Shown here in pieces: positions 44,181 through 52,314 of a stretch of DNA of 64,000 nucleotides; position 1 is the stretch's first letter; each line of letters opens with the position of its first letter. The notes beneath the pieces were generated by a model. It saw only the letters and a program-made list of their open reading frames with translations. It searched no databases and was not told where the DNA came from. The position numbers and the translations under genes are program-made. The stretch is from Catellatospora sp. TT07R-123 (GTDB taxonomy: Bacteria > Actinomycetota > Actinomycetes > Mycobacteriales > Micromonosporaceae). Location: contig NZ_BNEM01000001.1 of NCBI RefSeq assembly GCF_018327705.1, positions 1,674,001 to 1,738,000 on the forward strand. Reading direction: 5' to 3'.

Positions 44181-44723
44181 GTGCTTTTCGCTCATGACAC
44201 CGAGGTGGCGTTGATCGCGGCGGCGGCGCTGGTCAACACCGCCACGGACACCGAGGAGCTGCCGGACCTGGCCGCGCTGGAGGCCTTCCTCGACACGCAC
44301 GGGTTCACCGGCGTACGCGAGCACACCGCCGCCGAGTTGGCCTCGGTCCAGCAGTTGCGGCCCCGGCTGCGCCGGATCTGGGAGGTCGGCGAGGACGAGA
44401 CCGTGGCGATCGTCAACGGGATGCTGCGCGAGTACGACGCCCTCCCCCAACTGGTCCGGCACGACTCCTGGCCGTACCACCTGCACGCCACGCCCGCCGA
44501 CGCGCCGCTGGTCGCCCGGCTCGCGGTAGAGGCGGCGATGGCCTTCGTCGACGTGGTCCGCAGCGGCGAACTCGGGCGCCTGCGCGTCTGCGAGCTGCCC
44601 GGCTGCGGCAACGTGGTGGTGGACCTGTCGAAGAACCGGTCGAAGCGCTTCTGCGACACCGGCTGCGGCAACCGCGCCGCCGTCAGCGCGTACCGCGCCC
44701 GCAAGGCCGCCGCCCGGACGTGA
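44181..44723 (+). CDS. CGNR zinc-finger (ABATE) transcriptional regulator-like protein
   Basis: A 180-residue protein. The N-terminal part is a helical ABATE domain (ALVNTATDTEELPDLAAL), and the C terminus is a CGNR zinc finger: LRVCELPGCGNVVVDLSKNRSKRFCDTGCGNRAAV. GTG 44181 follows AAAGGAG by eight bases. The family is DNA-binding and probably senses stress or sugars through the ABATE part. Divergent from EamA transporter. Confidence 0.86.
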   Translation: MLFAHDTEVALIAAAALVNTATDTEELPDLAALEAFLDTHGFTGVREHTAAELASVQQLRPRLRRIWEVGEDETVAIVNGMLREYDALPQLVRHDSWPYHLHATPADAPLVARLAVEAAMAFVDVVRSGELGRLRVCELPGCGNVVVDLSKNRSKRFCDTGCGNRAAVSAYRARKAAART

Positions 44724-44817
44724 TCTATCCCGCACCTGCCCGGGACGCACCCTGCGCGGATCTATGCTGCGCCAGGTCGCCCCGAGCCGCGGGGGCGGGA
44801 AGGGCGGGTGCCGGCAG

Positions 44818-45576
44818 ATGACCCTCAACCTGGTCCAGGCGCTGACCGTGCTGGTCGCGGGCTTCGCCGCCGGGGCGATCAACGCCGTGGTCGGCTCGGG
44901 CACCCTCGTCACCTTCCCGGTGCTGCTCGCGCTGGGCTACCCGCCGGTCGTCGCCAACGTCTCCAACACCGTCGGGCTGGTGCCCGGCTCGCTGTCGGGC
45001 GCGTACGCGTACCGCCACGGCCTGTCCGGCCACGGCCCGCTGCTGCGGCGGCTGGGCACCGCCAGCGTGCTCGGCGCGCTGACCGGCGGCGTCCTGCTGC
45101 TCAAGCTGCCGCCCGGCGCGTTCAAGGCCATCGTCCCGGTGCTGATCGCGCTAGCCCTGGTGCTCGTCGTGGCGCAGCCGTGGCTCGCCCGGCGGCTGGC
45201 CGCCCACCAGCACGAGGACCGGGCGCGGGCGAGCTGGCCGCTGCTGCTGGGCGTCTTCGGCGCCGGCGTGTACGGCGGCTACTTCGGCGCCGCCCAGGGC
45301 GTGCTGCTGCTGGGGCTGCTCGGGACGCTGCTCTCCACCGACCTGCAGTGGGTCAACGGGATCAAGAACGTGCTCGCCGCCCTGGTCAACGGCGTCGCCG
45401 CGATCCTGTTCATCGCGCTGGGCATGGTCGCCTGGCCGCCCGCGATCCTGCTGGCCCTCGGCTCGGTCGTCGGCGGGCTGGTCGGCGGCCGCTGGGGCAG
45501 GCGCCTGCCCCCGGCCGTACTGCGCGCGTTCATCGTCGTGATCGGCCTGGCCGCCCTGGTCAAGCTGCTCGTCTAG
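44818..45576 (+). CDS. TauE/SafE (TSUP) family membrane transporter
   Basis: A 252-residue membrane protein with seven or eight TM helices. The tandem TSUP motifs are visible: GAINAVVGSGTLVTFPVLLALGYP and GVYGGYFGAAQGVLLLGLLG. The family moves sulfite, taurine-derived sulfoacetate or other anions out of the cell. ATG 44818 lies 13 bases after GGAAGG; ATG 44764 is possible. Ends at a strong bidirectional hairpin. Confidence 0.84.
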   Translation: MTLNLVQALTVLVAGFAAGAINAVVGSGTLVTFPVLLALGYPPVVANVSNTVGLVPGSLSGAYAYRHGLSGHGPLLRRLGTASVLGALTGGVLLLKLPPGAFKAIVPVLIALALVLVVAQPWLARRLAAHQHEDRARASWPLLLGVFGAGVYGGYFGAAQGVLLLGLLGTLLSTDLQWVNGIKNVLAALVNGVAAILFIALGMVAWPPAILLALGSVVGGLVGGRWGRRLPPAVLRAFIVVIGLAALVKLLV

Positions 45577-45579
45577 CGC

Positions 45580-45610
45580 GGTCCCGCCGGTGCCCGGCAC
45601 CGGCGGGACC
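45580..45610. terminator. Bidirectional terminator between convergent genes
   Basis: Perfect 15-bp arms (GGTCCCGCCGGTGCC and complement) around one C, between the transporter and the SRPBCC gene. Confidence 0.8.
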
Positions 45611-45616
45611 GGCCGG

Positions 45617-46078
45617 TCACGCCATCGTCTTGAGGTATTCCTCCAGGGCCCGGTAGGAGTCGCGGGCGCCGTGCTCCATGCCGGAGGCGACCATGCCGTC
45701 GCGGTCCTCCCGGTTGGCGAAGGTGGAGGTGCCGGTCAGGACGGTCCGGCCGTCCTTGAACGCGAACTCCAGCCGCTCCACCGAGATGTGCCCCGGCAGG
45801 CCCTCCCACTCGAACGTCTGCACGATCAGCTCGTACGGCACGATCTCGCGGACCTCGCCCCGGAAGGCCCACCGCTCGCCGTCGGGGCCGTGCTCGACGA
45901 AGCGCCATGTGCCGCCCGGCCGGAAGTCGAGCTCCGCGTCGCACTCGTGGCCGCGCGCCCACCAGTGCTTGAGGTGCTCGACCTTCGTGTGCGCCTCCCA
46001 CACCAGCTCCAGCGGCGCGTCGAACGAGCGGGTCATGACGATCTCCAGGTCGCCCTGCACCTTGACGTCCAGGTCCAT
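45617..46078 (-). CDS. SRPBCC/AHSA1-domain protein
   Basis: A 153-residue START-like protein: IVMTRSFDAPLELVWEAHTKVEHLKHWWARG at the N terminus and a late YRALEEYLKTMA helix. The hydrophobic cavity of this fold binds small lipids or aromatic ligands. It is three bases after an ArsR regulator, a frequent actinobacterial pairing in which both are co-expressed. No enzymatic residues can be assigned. Confidence 0.85.
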   Translation of the reverse strand: MDLDVKVQGDLEIVMTRSFDAPLELVWEAHTKVEHLKHWWARGHECDAELDFRPGGTWRFVEHGPDGERWAFRGEVREIVPYELIVQTFEWEGLPGHISVERLEFAFKDGRTVLTGTSTFANREDRDGMVASGMEHGARDSYRALEEYLKTMA

Positions 46079-46081
46079 CTC

Positions 46082-46423
46082 TCAGTCCTCCTGTGTCGGC
46101 GAAGCCTTGCCCTGAAGGGTCCGCAGGTAGTCGTCCAAGCTGTCGTAACGCGCTTCCCAGAAGCGCCGGTAGCGGTCGGCCCAGGCCGCGACGTCGCGCA
46201 GCGGTGCGGCCTCCAGGCGGCACGGGCGCCACTGGGCGTCCTTGCCGCGGGTGATCAGCCCGGCCTGCTCCAGCACCTTCAGGTGCTTGGAGACCGCCTG
46301 CAGGCTGATCGGGAACGGCTCGGCGAGCTGGTTGACCGTCGCCTCCCCCTCGGCCAGCCGGGCCAGGATCGCCCTGCGGGTGGGGTCGGCCAGCGCCGCG
46401 AAGACCGCGCTGAGCTGATCCAA
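46082..46423 (-). CDS. ArsR-family transcriptional regulator
   Basis: A 113-residue winged-helix repressor (VFAALADPTRRAILARLAEGEATVNQLA; SLQAVSKHLKVLEQAGLI). There is no metal-binding Cys pair, so it is not a classical arsenic sensor. TTG 46423 follows AAGGAGG by seven bases. A CAACCG/CGGTTG-rich inverted repeat just upstream is the likely operator. It forms one unit with the SRPBCC gene. Confidence 0.86.
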   Translation of the reverse strand: MDQLSAVFAALADPTRRAILARLAEGEATVNQLAEPFPISLQAVSKHLKVLEQAGLITRGKDAQWRPCRLEAAPLRDVAAWADRYRRFWEARYDSLDDYLRTLQGKASPTQED

Positions 46424-46438
46424 GCCCGTCCTCCTTAT

Positions 46439-46470
46439 TCAACCGCTCGGTTGTTTAACCAACGAGTTGA
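46439..46470 (-). promoter_or_regulatory. ArsR operator-like inverted repeats
   Basis: TCAACCG...CGGTTG followed by TTAACCAACGAGTTGA, 15-47 bp upstream of the TTG start. Overlapping half-sites AACCG, CGGTT and GTTGA suggest one or two dimer sites. Confidence 0.5.
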
Positions 46471-46540
46471 GTATGCACCTCACGGCCTATGCCCGCAAGC
46501 GGGTCAGCAGAACGATCACCGATCCGGCATGCTCTGCGGC

Positions 46541-47317
46541 ATGGCGGAGCACCACGTCCACACCAACGGCGTGCGCACCTGGTACGCCGAGCGCGGCAGC
46601 GGAGACCCGGTGGTGCTGCTGCACGGAGCACTGATCGACTCGCGCTGCTTCGACGGCAACCTGGCCGCGCTGGCCGACCGGTTCACGCTGTACCTGCCCG
46701 AGCGGCGCGGGCACGGGCACACCGCCGACCCCGGCGGCCCGATCACCCCACAGCTCATGGCACAGGACACCGCCGCGTTCCTGGAGCAGGTCACCGGGCG
46801 GGTGCGGCTGGTCGGGCACAGCGCGGGCGCGGTGGTGGCGCTGATGACCGCGATCGCGCGGCCCGACCTGGTCGACCGCCTGGTCCTCATCAGCGGGGCG
46901 TTCCACCGCGACGGCTGGCTGCTCCCCCCGGCCGCGGCGCGCGACATCCCGCAGGTCATCCACGACCAGCACGCCGAGGTCTCGCCCGACGGCCCCGGCC
47001 ATTTCCCGGCCGTCGTCGACAAGATCGCCGCGTCGGCCGACACGCTCCTGCTGACCGGAGCGGACCTGGCCGCGGTCGGCTGCCGCACCCTGGTCATGGT
47101 CGGCGACGACGACGCGGTCTCCCTGGAGCACACGGTCGCCCTCTACCGCGGCCTGCCCGACGCCCAGCTCGCCGTCGTGCCCGGCACCTCGCACACGCTG
47201 CTGCTGGAGCAGCCCGACCTGTGCACCCGCCTGGTCGCCGACTTCCTCACCGCCGATCCGGCGCCCACCTTCATGCCGGTACGCCGCCGCGTGGACCGGA
47301 TGTCGCCCCGAGGCTGA
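46541..47317 (+). CDS. Alpha/beta hydrolase
   Basis: A 258-residue hydrolase with an intact triad: Ser in LVGHSAGAVV, Asp in VGDDDAV and His in GTSHTLLLEQ. HGALIDSRCFDGNL forms the oxyanion region. ATG 46541 is preferred; ATG 46529 is in frame. Substrate unknown. It is divergent from the ArsR pair. Confidence 0.85.
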   Translation: MAEHHVHTNGVRTWYAERGSGDPVVLLHGALIDSRCFDGNLAALADRFTLYLPERRGHGHTADPGGPITPQLMAQDTAAFLEQVTGRVRLVGHSAGAVVALMTAIARPDLVDRLVLISGAFHRDGWLLPPAAARDIPQVIHDQHAEVSPDGPGHFPAVVDKIAASADTLLLTGADLAAVGCRTLVMVGDDDAVSLEHTVALYRGLPDAQLAVVPGTSHTLLLEQPDLCTRLVADFLTADPAPTFMPVRRRVDRMSPRG

Positions 47318-47431
47318 GGGCCTGCCCGGCCCGGCCTTCCGGCCGCGAGCCGCACGCCGGGGCCTCCCGCCTGGCGGGAGCCGGTGTGGATGCCCCGCAG
47401 CAGGTCGCGGGGCGGCTGCGACGATCAGCCG

Positions 47432-47851
47432 ATGGGAATCTCGCTGCGCGCCGCCGCACCCGCCGACATCGACGCCGTGCTCGCCTTCTGGCGGACCGCC
47501 GCGATGGGCTCCGACCGCGCGGACAGCGCCACCGCGGTGACGCTGCTGCTGGACCGCGATCCGGAGGCGCTGCTGCTGGCCGTCGACGGCGACGAGATCG
47601 TGGGTTCGCTGATCGCGGGGTGGGACGGGTGGCGCTGCCATCTCTACCGGTTCGCGGTGCACCCGCAGCGCCGCCGGCAGGGCATCGGCACCGCGCTGAT
47701 CGCGGCGGCCGAGCAGCGGTTCGCCGCGCTGGGCGGGCGGCGCTCGGACGCGATGGTGCTCGTCGACAACGAGCTCGGCGCGTCCGCGTGGACTGCGGCG
47801 GGCTACGCGCCCCAGCCGCAGTGGTCGCGCTGGGTCAAGCCGCTCACCTGA
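47432..47851 (+). CDS. GNAT family N-acetyltransferase
   Basis: A 139-residue acetyltransferase. The acetyl-CoA loop RFAVHPQRRRQGIGTALIAAAEQR is clear, with a MVLVDNELGASAWTAAGYAPQ helix that often positions the substrate. The ATG at 47432 begins GISLRAAAPADIDAVLAFW. Followed by a hairpin. Substrate cannot be predicted. Confidence 0.84.
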   Translation: MGISLRAAAPADIDAVLAFWRTAAMGSDRADSATAVTLLLDRDPEALLLAVDGDEIVGSLIAGWDGWRCHLYRFAVHPQRRRQGIGTALIAAAEQRFAALGGRRSDAMVLVDNELGASAWTAAGYAPQPQWSRWVKPLT

Positions 47852-47876
47852 CGGCCGCTGCCGTACCGGTCCGGGC

Positions 47877-47912
47877 GGCCGCCGGCGAGGGCGTCGCGGA
47901 GCACCGGCGGCC
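47877..47912. terminator. Hairpin after the GNAT gene
   Basis: GGCCGCCGG at 47877-47885 pairs with CCGGCGGCC at 47904-47912, 26 bp past the stop; the loop is 18 nt. Confidence 0.5.
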
Positions 47913-48077
47913 GGCGCTGGGGGCGGCGAGGCGATTCCCAGGAAGTGCCATCCTCGGCGCTCCGATCGCATCGACCGAGCTGATGCTCCGGGATGGACGC
48001 GAGATCGCGGCGATCGCGCGCACGACGGCGTCACACCCCTTTCTGTGGCGGCCCCCGACCACATAGCATCTGCTGCC

Positions 48078-49244
48078 ATGAAGCCCCCCGCGCTCAACCC
48101 CGGGCGACTCGGAGCGATCCTCGCCGTCGCCGTGGCCGTCGTCGTCGCCGTCATCCCGGTGTCGGCATCGGCCGCTCCCCCGCTGACCGTCGCCGCCGCA
48201 CTCGCCGCCCAGGACGGCCGGGTCGCCACGGTCGCCGGATACGTCGTCGGGCAGCCGACCGCCACCAGCACCGTCATCCGGTCGAACTTCACCGCGGACA
48301 CCGCGATCGCGATCGCCGACACCGCCGCCGAGACCGGCACCGCGAAGATGCTGTACGTGCAGGTCACCGCGGCGTGGCGCAGCTCGTTCGGATTGCAGAC
48401 CAACCCGGGGCTGATGGGCCGGTCGGTGACGGTCACCGGCACGCTGACCGCGTACTTCGCGCACGGCGGGCTCAAGGATCCGAGCGCGATGAGCCTCACC
48501 GGCAGCGGCTCGCCGTCGCCCACCCCCAACCCGACCGCCTCCACCGGGCCGTACGACACGACGTACTACCGCAACGCGATCGGCAAGAGCGGCACCGCGC
48601 TGCGCACCGCGCTGCACGACATCATCAAGGTGCAGACGAAGCTGACCTACGCGCAGGTGTGGGACGGGTTGAGCGCGACCGACCAGGACCCGAACAACGC
48701 CAACAACGTGATCCTGATCTACAGCGGCCGCTCGCAGAGCAAGGCCACCCACGGTGACGGCGTGGACGACTGGAACCGCGAGCACGTCTGGGCCAAGTCG
48801 CACGGCGACTTCGGCACCGCCACCGGGCCCGGCACCGACCTGCACCACCTGCGGCCCGAGGACGCCTCCGTCAACGCCGACCGCGGCAACAAGGACTTCG
48901 ACCTCGGCGGCTCGGCCGCCAACCAGGCACCGGGCAACTTCACCGACGCCGACTCGTGGGAGCCGCGCAACGCGGTCAAGGGCGACGTCGCCCGCATGCT
49001 GATGTACATGGCGATCCGGTACGAGGGCGACGACGGCTTCGCGAACCTGGAGCTGAACAACGTCGTCGGCAACGGCTCGGCGCCCTACTTCGGCAAGCTG
49101 TCGCTGCTGCTCCAGTGGAACCTGCAGGACCCGCCGGACACGTTCGAGAAGCGCCGCAACCAGGTCATCTACGACAACTGGCAGGGCAACCGCAACCCGT
49201 TCATCGACCACCCGGAGTGGGCCACGGCGATCTGGGGCAGCTGA
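48078..49244 (+). CDS. Secreted endonuclease I-family nuclease with N-terminal OB-like domain
   Basis: A 388-residue exported protein. Signal (LGAILAVAVAVVVAVIPVSASA), an OB-fold-like domain (about 35-140, ALAAQDGRVATVAGYVVG), a Ser/Pro/Thr linker, then an endonuclease I domain (about 155-385) with the beta-beta-alpha-metal signature WNREHVWAKSHG and downstream DLHHLRPEDASVNADRGN. It should cut extracellular DNA or RNA in a Mg2+-dependent manner. ATG 48078. A SLOG-like gene begins two bases after its stop. Confidence 0.86.
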   Translation: MKPPALNPGRLGAILAVAVAVVVAVIPVSASAAPPLTVAAALAAQDGRVATVAGYVVGQPTATSTVIRSNFTADTAIAIADTAAETGTAKMLYVQVTAAWRSSFGLQTNPGLMGRSVTVTGTLTAYFAHGGLKDPSAMSLTGSGSPSPTPNPTASTGPYDTTYYRNAIGKSGTALRTALHDIIKVQTKLTYAQVWDGLSATDQDPNNANNVILIYSGRSQSKATHGDGVDDWNREHVWAKSHGDFGTATGPGTDLHHLRPEDASVNADRGNKDFDLGGSAANQAPGNFTDADSWEPRNAVKGDVARMLMYMAIRYEGDDGFANLELNNVVGNGSAPYFGKLSLLLQWNLQDPPDTFEKRRNQVIYDNWQGNRNPFIDHPEWATAIWGS

Positions 49245-49245
49245 G

Positions 49246-49719
49246 GTGCCCCGGGTCGCAGTCACGGGCCACCGGGACCTGACTCCCGAGGTGGCCCGGT
49301 ACGTCACGGACGGGCTGCGGGCCGTGCTGCGGCCGTACGGGCCGCTGGTCGGGTTGAGCTGCCTGGCCGACGGTGCGGACCAGCTGTTCGCCCAGATCAT
49401 CGTCGAGCTGGGCGGCGTGGTCGAGGTCGTGGTCCCGGCCGCGGACTACCGACGGCACCTGTCCGCCACGGCGGCGGCCCGCTACGACGTGCTGCTGGCC
49501 GGTGCCGCCGCGGTGCACCGGATGCCCGCCGCCGTCTCCGGCGAGCAGGCATACCAGCGGGCCAACGAGTTCCTGGTGCGCGGGTGCGAGCTGCTGGTCG
49601 CGGTGTGGGACGGCGAGCCCGCCCGCGGCCACGGCGGCACCGCCGACGCCGTGGCGTACGCCCGGGAGCTGGGCGTGGCGGTGAAGGTCGTCTGGCCGCC
49701 GGGCGTGCGGCGCGCCTGA
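49246..49719 (+). CDS. SLOG-like Rossmann-fold protein
   Basis: A 157-residue cytoplasmic protein with VAVTGHRDLTPEV at the N terminus, GLSCLADGADQLFA as second glycine loop, and VAVWDGEPARGHGGTADAVAYA near the C terminus, the SLOG superfamily pattern that binds nucleotides or their derivatives. GTG 49246 follows the nuclease stop by one base, though no strong ribosome site is seen. SLOG proteins often sense ADP-ribose- or NAD-derived signals in conflict systems, but no effector is fused or adjacent. Confidence 0.7.
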   Translation: MPRVAVTGHRDLTPEVARYVTDGLRAVLRPYGPLVGLSCLADGADQLFAQIIVELGGVVEVVVPAADYRRHLSATAAARYDVLLAGAAAVHRMPAAVSGEQAYQRANEFLVRGCELLVAVWDGEPARGHGGTADAVAYARELGVAVKVVWPPGVRRA

Positions 49720-49803
49720 CCTGCCCGGTCGCACCTCCGATCGACCACCGGACCGCACCGCGTCCGGCGCGATCTCCGTTGAGTCAGTGGCACGCGGCCG
49801 GTT

Positions 49804-49821
49804 CCGGGACCTAGGTCCCGG
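49804..49821 (+). promoter_or_regulatory. DosR/DevR-like palindromic box
   Basis: CCGGGACCTAGGTCCCGG is a perfect 18-bp palindrome. Its GGGAC...GTCCC core resembles the DosR consensus (GGGACTTTNGTCCC type). It is 72 bp before the Acg-type nitroreductase gene, a family in the DosR regulon of mycobacteria. Confidence 0.6.
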
Positions 49822-49893
49822 GCCGGCGGCACCTTCGCCTCCGGTGCCGGGGGCGGCGGTGGCGTGCACTGAAGGCGACTCAAGGGAGACCCG

Positions 49894-50892
49894 ATGACGA
49901 CGTCCGACGACGCCCCCCGCCGCGCCCCCGCCGCCGCGTACGCCGCAGCGGCTGAGGCGGCCGGGCGCGCCCCGTCCATTCACAACACGCAGCCGTGGCA
50001 CTGGCAGGTGCACCCCGACCGCCTGGACCTGTTCGCCGACCCCTCGCGAGGACTGCCCGGCACCGACCCCGACCAGCGGATGCTGCTGGTCAGCTGCGGT
50101 GCGGCGCTGCACCACGCGCAGGTCGCGCTGCACGCCCAGGGGTACGAGGCCGCCGTACGCCCGCTGCCGGACCCGGACCGGCCCGACCACCTGGCGACGC
50201 TGACCGTCGACGAGCACACCCCGGTGACCGCCGACGCGGTCCGGCTGGCGCAGGCGATCCAGCTCCGCCACACCGACCGGCGGCCCAACGTCGACACCCC
50301 GGTCACCGCCGAGCAGCTCGACGAGCTGCGCCGGGTCGCGGGCGCGGTCGGGGTGGACCTGCACCGGCTCAACGCCGACCAGGCCGCCGAGCTGGCCGTG
50401 GCGGTCTCGCACGCCGAGGACGCCGCCGCGACCGAACCGGCGTGGCAGGCCGAGACCGGGCAGTGGACCGGGCCCGGCCGGCCCGCGGGCACCGGGCTGC
50501 CGCCCGAGGTCATCCCGGACCGGCGGCCCCAGACCGACGTGGGCGAGCGCGACTTCGGCACCCGGGGCACGCTGGAGGTCGGCGGCGGCCACGACAAGGC
50601 CTCGACGTATGTGGTGCTGTTCGGCGCCGAGGACGACCGGGCGGCGTGGCTGCGCGCGGGCCAGGCCCTGTCGGCGGTGTGGCTGCACGCCACGGTGCTG
50701 GGACTGGCGGTGCTGCCGTACAGCCAGGTCATCGAGATCGACGCGACGCGGGTGATGATGCGGCGGGTCCTGTCCCAGCTCGGCCACCCGTACCTGGTGC
50801 TGCGCCTGGGTGTGGCGGACGCGGACCACCCGCTGCCCGGCCACACCCCGCGCCTGTCCTTCGACGAGACCACGACGGTCGAACCGGGCTGA
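49894..50892 (+). CDS. Acg-type FMN-binding nitroreductase-family protein
   Basis: A 332-residue protein with tandem nitroreductase-like halves: APSIHNTQPWHWQV (N-terminal FMN-binding), RHTDRRPNVDTPV and ALSAVWLHATVLGLAVLPYSQVIE at the C-terminal half. This is the Acg family, which binds FMN under a lid and may sequester flavin during dormancy or stress rather than reduce nitro compounds. ATG 49894 follows GGGAGA. A DosR-like palindrome upstream predicts hypoxia or nitric oxide induction. No DosR-type sensor is in the window. Confidence 0.86.
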   Translation: MTTSDDAPRRAPAAAYAAAAEAAGRAPSIHNTQPWHWQVHPDRLDLFADPSRGLPGTDPDQRMLLVSCGAALHHAQVALHAQGYEAAVRPLPDPDRPDHLATLTVDEHTPVTADAVRLAQAIQLRHTDRRPNVDTPVTAEQLDELRRVAGAVGVDLHRLNADQAAELAVAVSHAEDAAATEPAWQAETGQWTGPGRPAGTGLPPEVIPDRRPQTDVGERDFGTRGTLEVGGGHDKASTYVVLFGAEDDRAAWLRAGQALSAVWLHATVLGLAVLPYSQVIEIDATRVMMRRVLSQLGHPYLVLRLGVADADHPLPGHTPRLSFDETTTVEPG

Positions 50893-50908
50893 GCCGTGGG
50901 CGGACTTG

Positions 50909-50932
50909 ATAGGCAAGTAATTACTTGCCTAT
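50909..50932 (+). promoter_or_regulatory. Perfect 24-bp palindrome, ArsR operator
   Basis: The 12-bp half-site ATAGGCAAGTAA meets its exact complement. It is immediately upstream of the ArsR gene start, so the regulator can repress its own operon. Confidence 0.8.
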
Positions 50933-50942
50933 AGTGGCGGAC

Positions 50943-51230
50943 GTGGGTGACGTCTTCAAGGCGCTGGCCGACCCGACGCGCAGGCTGATCCTCGACGCGC
51001 TCACCGAGCGCGACGGCCAGACGCTGTTCGAGCTGTGCACCCGCCTGGCCATGAAGCACCAGGTCACCTCGTCGCGGCAGGCGATCTCGCAGCACCTGGA
51101 CCTGCTGGAGGACGCCGGGCTGGTCGAGGTGCGCCGCCAGGGCCGCTACAAGTTCCACCACCTGAACACGCAACCGCTAGAGCAGATCCTCACCCGCTGG
51201 ATCCGCACCACCGCGCAGGAGATCCCATGA
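50943..51230 (+). CDS. ArsR-family regulator
   Basis: A 95-residue winged-helix protein (VFKALADPTRRLILDALTERDGQTLFELC; SRQAISQHLDLLEDAGLV). I chose GTG 50943 because the upstream TTG 50925 lies inside the operator palindrome; GTG 50934 is possible. With no ribosome site before it, translation may be leaderless. It lacks metal-binding Cys motifs. Overlaps the VOC gene by 4 bp, so both are one operon. Confidence 0.85.
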   Translation: MGDVFKALADPTRRLILDALTERDGQTLFELCTRLAMKHQVTSSRQAISQHLDLLEDAGLVEVRRQGRYKFHHLNTQPLEQILTRWIRTTAQEIP

Positions 51231-51604
51231 GAATCCACCTCACCAGCGTCCTGGTCGACGACCAGGACAAGGCGCTGGCCTTCTACACCGACGTCCTGGG
51301 CTTCACCAAGAAGACCGAGGTCCCGCTGGGCGAGCACCGGTGGCTCACCGTCGTGGGCGACAACGAGGGCGTGGAGCTGGTGCTGGAGCCTGACAGCCAC
51401 CCCGCGGTCAAGCCGTTCAAGCAGGCGCTGGTCGACGACGGGATCCCGTTCACCTCGTTCGCCGTCGACGACGTGCAGGCGGAGTACGAGCGGCTGGTCA
51501 AGCTCGGCGTCGTGTTCACCCAGCCCCCGGTGAACCACGGCCCGGTCACCACCGCGGTCTTCGACGACACCTGCGGCAACCTGATCCAGATCGCCCACCA
51601 GTAG
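51227..51604 (+). CDS. VOC-family (glyoxalase/bleomycin resistance-like) protein
   Basis: A 125-residue VOC-fold protein: HLTSVLVDDQDKALAFYTDVLGF and a late DDTCGNLIQIAHQ strand, with E in EGVELVLEP that commonly binds metal. It could be a small-molecule-binding protein or metal-dependent isomerase. ATG 51227 overlaps the ArsR stop and follows CAGGAGAT. Regulated with ArsR (inference). Confidence 0.86.
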   Translation: MRIHLTSVLVDDQDKALAFYTDVLGFTKKTEVPLGEHRWLTVVGDNEGVELVLEPDSHPAVKPFKQALVDDGIPFTSFAVDDVQAEYERLVKLGVVFTQPPVNHGPVTTAVFDDTCGNLIQIAHQ

Positions 51605-51659
51605 TCCGTCGCGTCCCGCCCCGGCCGCGGTGGTGCGGCCGGGGCGCTACGGTGGACCG

Positions 51660-52184
51660 ATGAAGATCACCAGAATCGCGTCCCTGGACGACGCCGACGA
51701 GCTGGCCGCCCTGGTCCGCACCGACCGGGACTTCCTGGCCGCCTTCGAGCCGGTCCGCGACGAGGGCTACTACACCGCCGCCGGGCAGCGGACGATTCTG
51801 GCCCACAACCTCGAAGACCACGCACGCGGCGGCATGGTGCCGATGGTGATCACCCAGGACGGCCGCGTCGCCGGGCGGATCAACCTCAACACGATCGTCC
51901 GGGGCGCCGCCCAGTCCGCCCACATCGGATACTGGCTCGGGCAGGCGTACCACGGGCAGGGCCTGGCCAGCACCGCGCTGGCCGAGACGATCGCCCTCGC
52001 GTTCACCGAGCTCGACCTGCACCGCCTGGAAGCCGGCACGATGCTGCACAACACCGCCTCGCAGCGGGTGCTGACCCGCAACGGCTTCAAGCCGTTCGCC
52101 GTGTCGCCGCGCTACCTCAAGATCGCCGGGCAGTGGCGGGACCACATCCTGTTCCACCTGTTCAACCCGGCCCACCCCGACTGA
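51660..52184 (+). CDS. RimJ/RimL-like GNAT acetyltransferase
   Basis: A 174-residue protein with HIGYWLGQAYHGQGLASTALAETIALAF as acetyl-CoA region and NTASQRVLTRNGFKPFA near the C terminus, as in ribosomal-protein N-acetyltransferases. The likely acceptor is a protein alpha-amine or small molecule. ATG 51660 follows a GGTGGA site. Single gene ended by a nearby hairpin. Confidence 0.86.
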   Translation: MKITRIASLDDADELAALVRTDRDFLAAFEPVRDEGYYTAAGQRTILAHNLEDHARGGMVPMVITQDGRVAGRINLNTIVRGAAQSAHIGYWLGQAYHGQGLASTALAETIALAFTELDLHRLEAGTMLHNTASQRVLTRNGFKPFAVSPRYLKIAGQWRDHILFHLFNPAHPD

Positions 52185-52194
52185 GCCACCGCCC

Positions 52195-52240
52195 GCGTCA
52201 CACCTCATCCGGTGTAGCCACACCACCTGAGGTGTGACGC
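52195..52240. terminator. Two-armed hairpin after the GNAT gene
   Basis: GCGTCACACCTCA (52195-52207) pairs with TGAGGTGTGACGC (52228-52240). An inner GGTGT/ACACC stem is possible. It begins 11 bp after the stop. Confidence 0.75.
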
Positions 52241-52314
52241 CGGGACACGGCCACCACTCGCGCCCGGCCGCTACCGTGAGGTCCGCCCGCCCCGCAGCGA
52301 GGAGGACCCGACCG

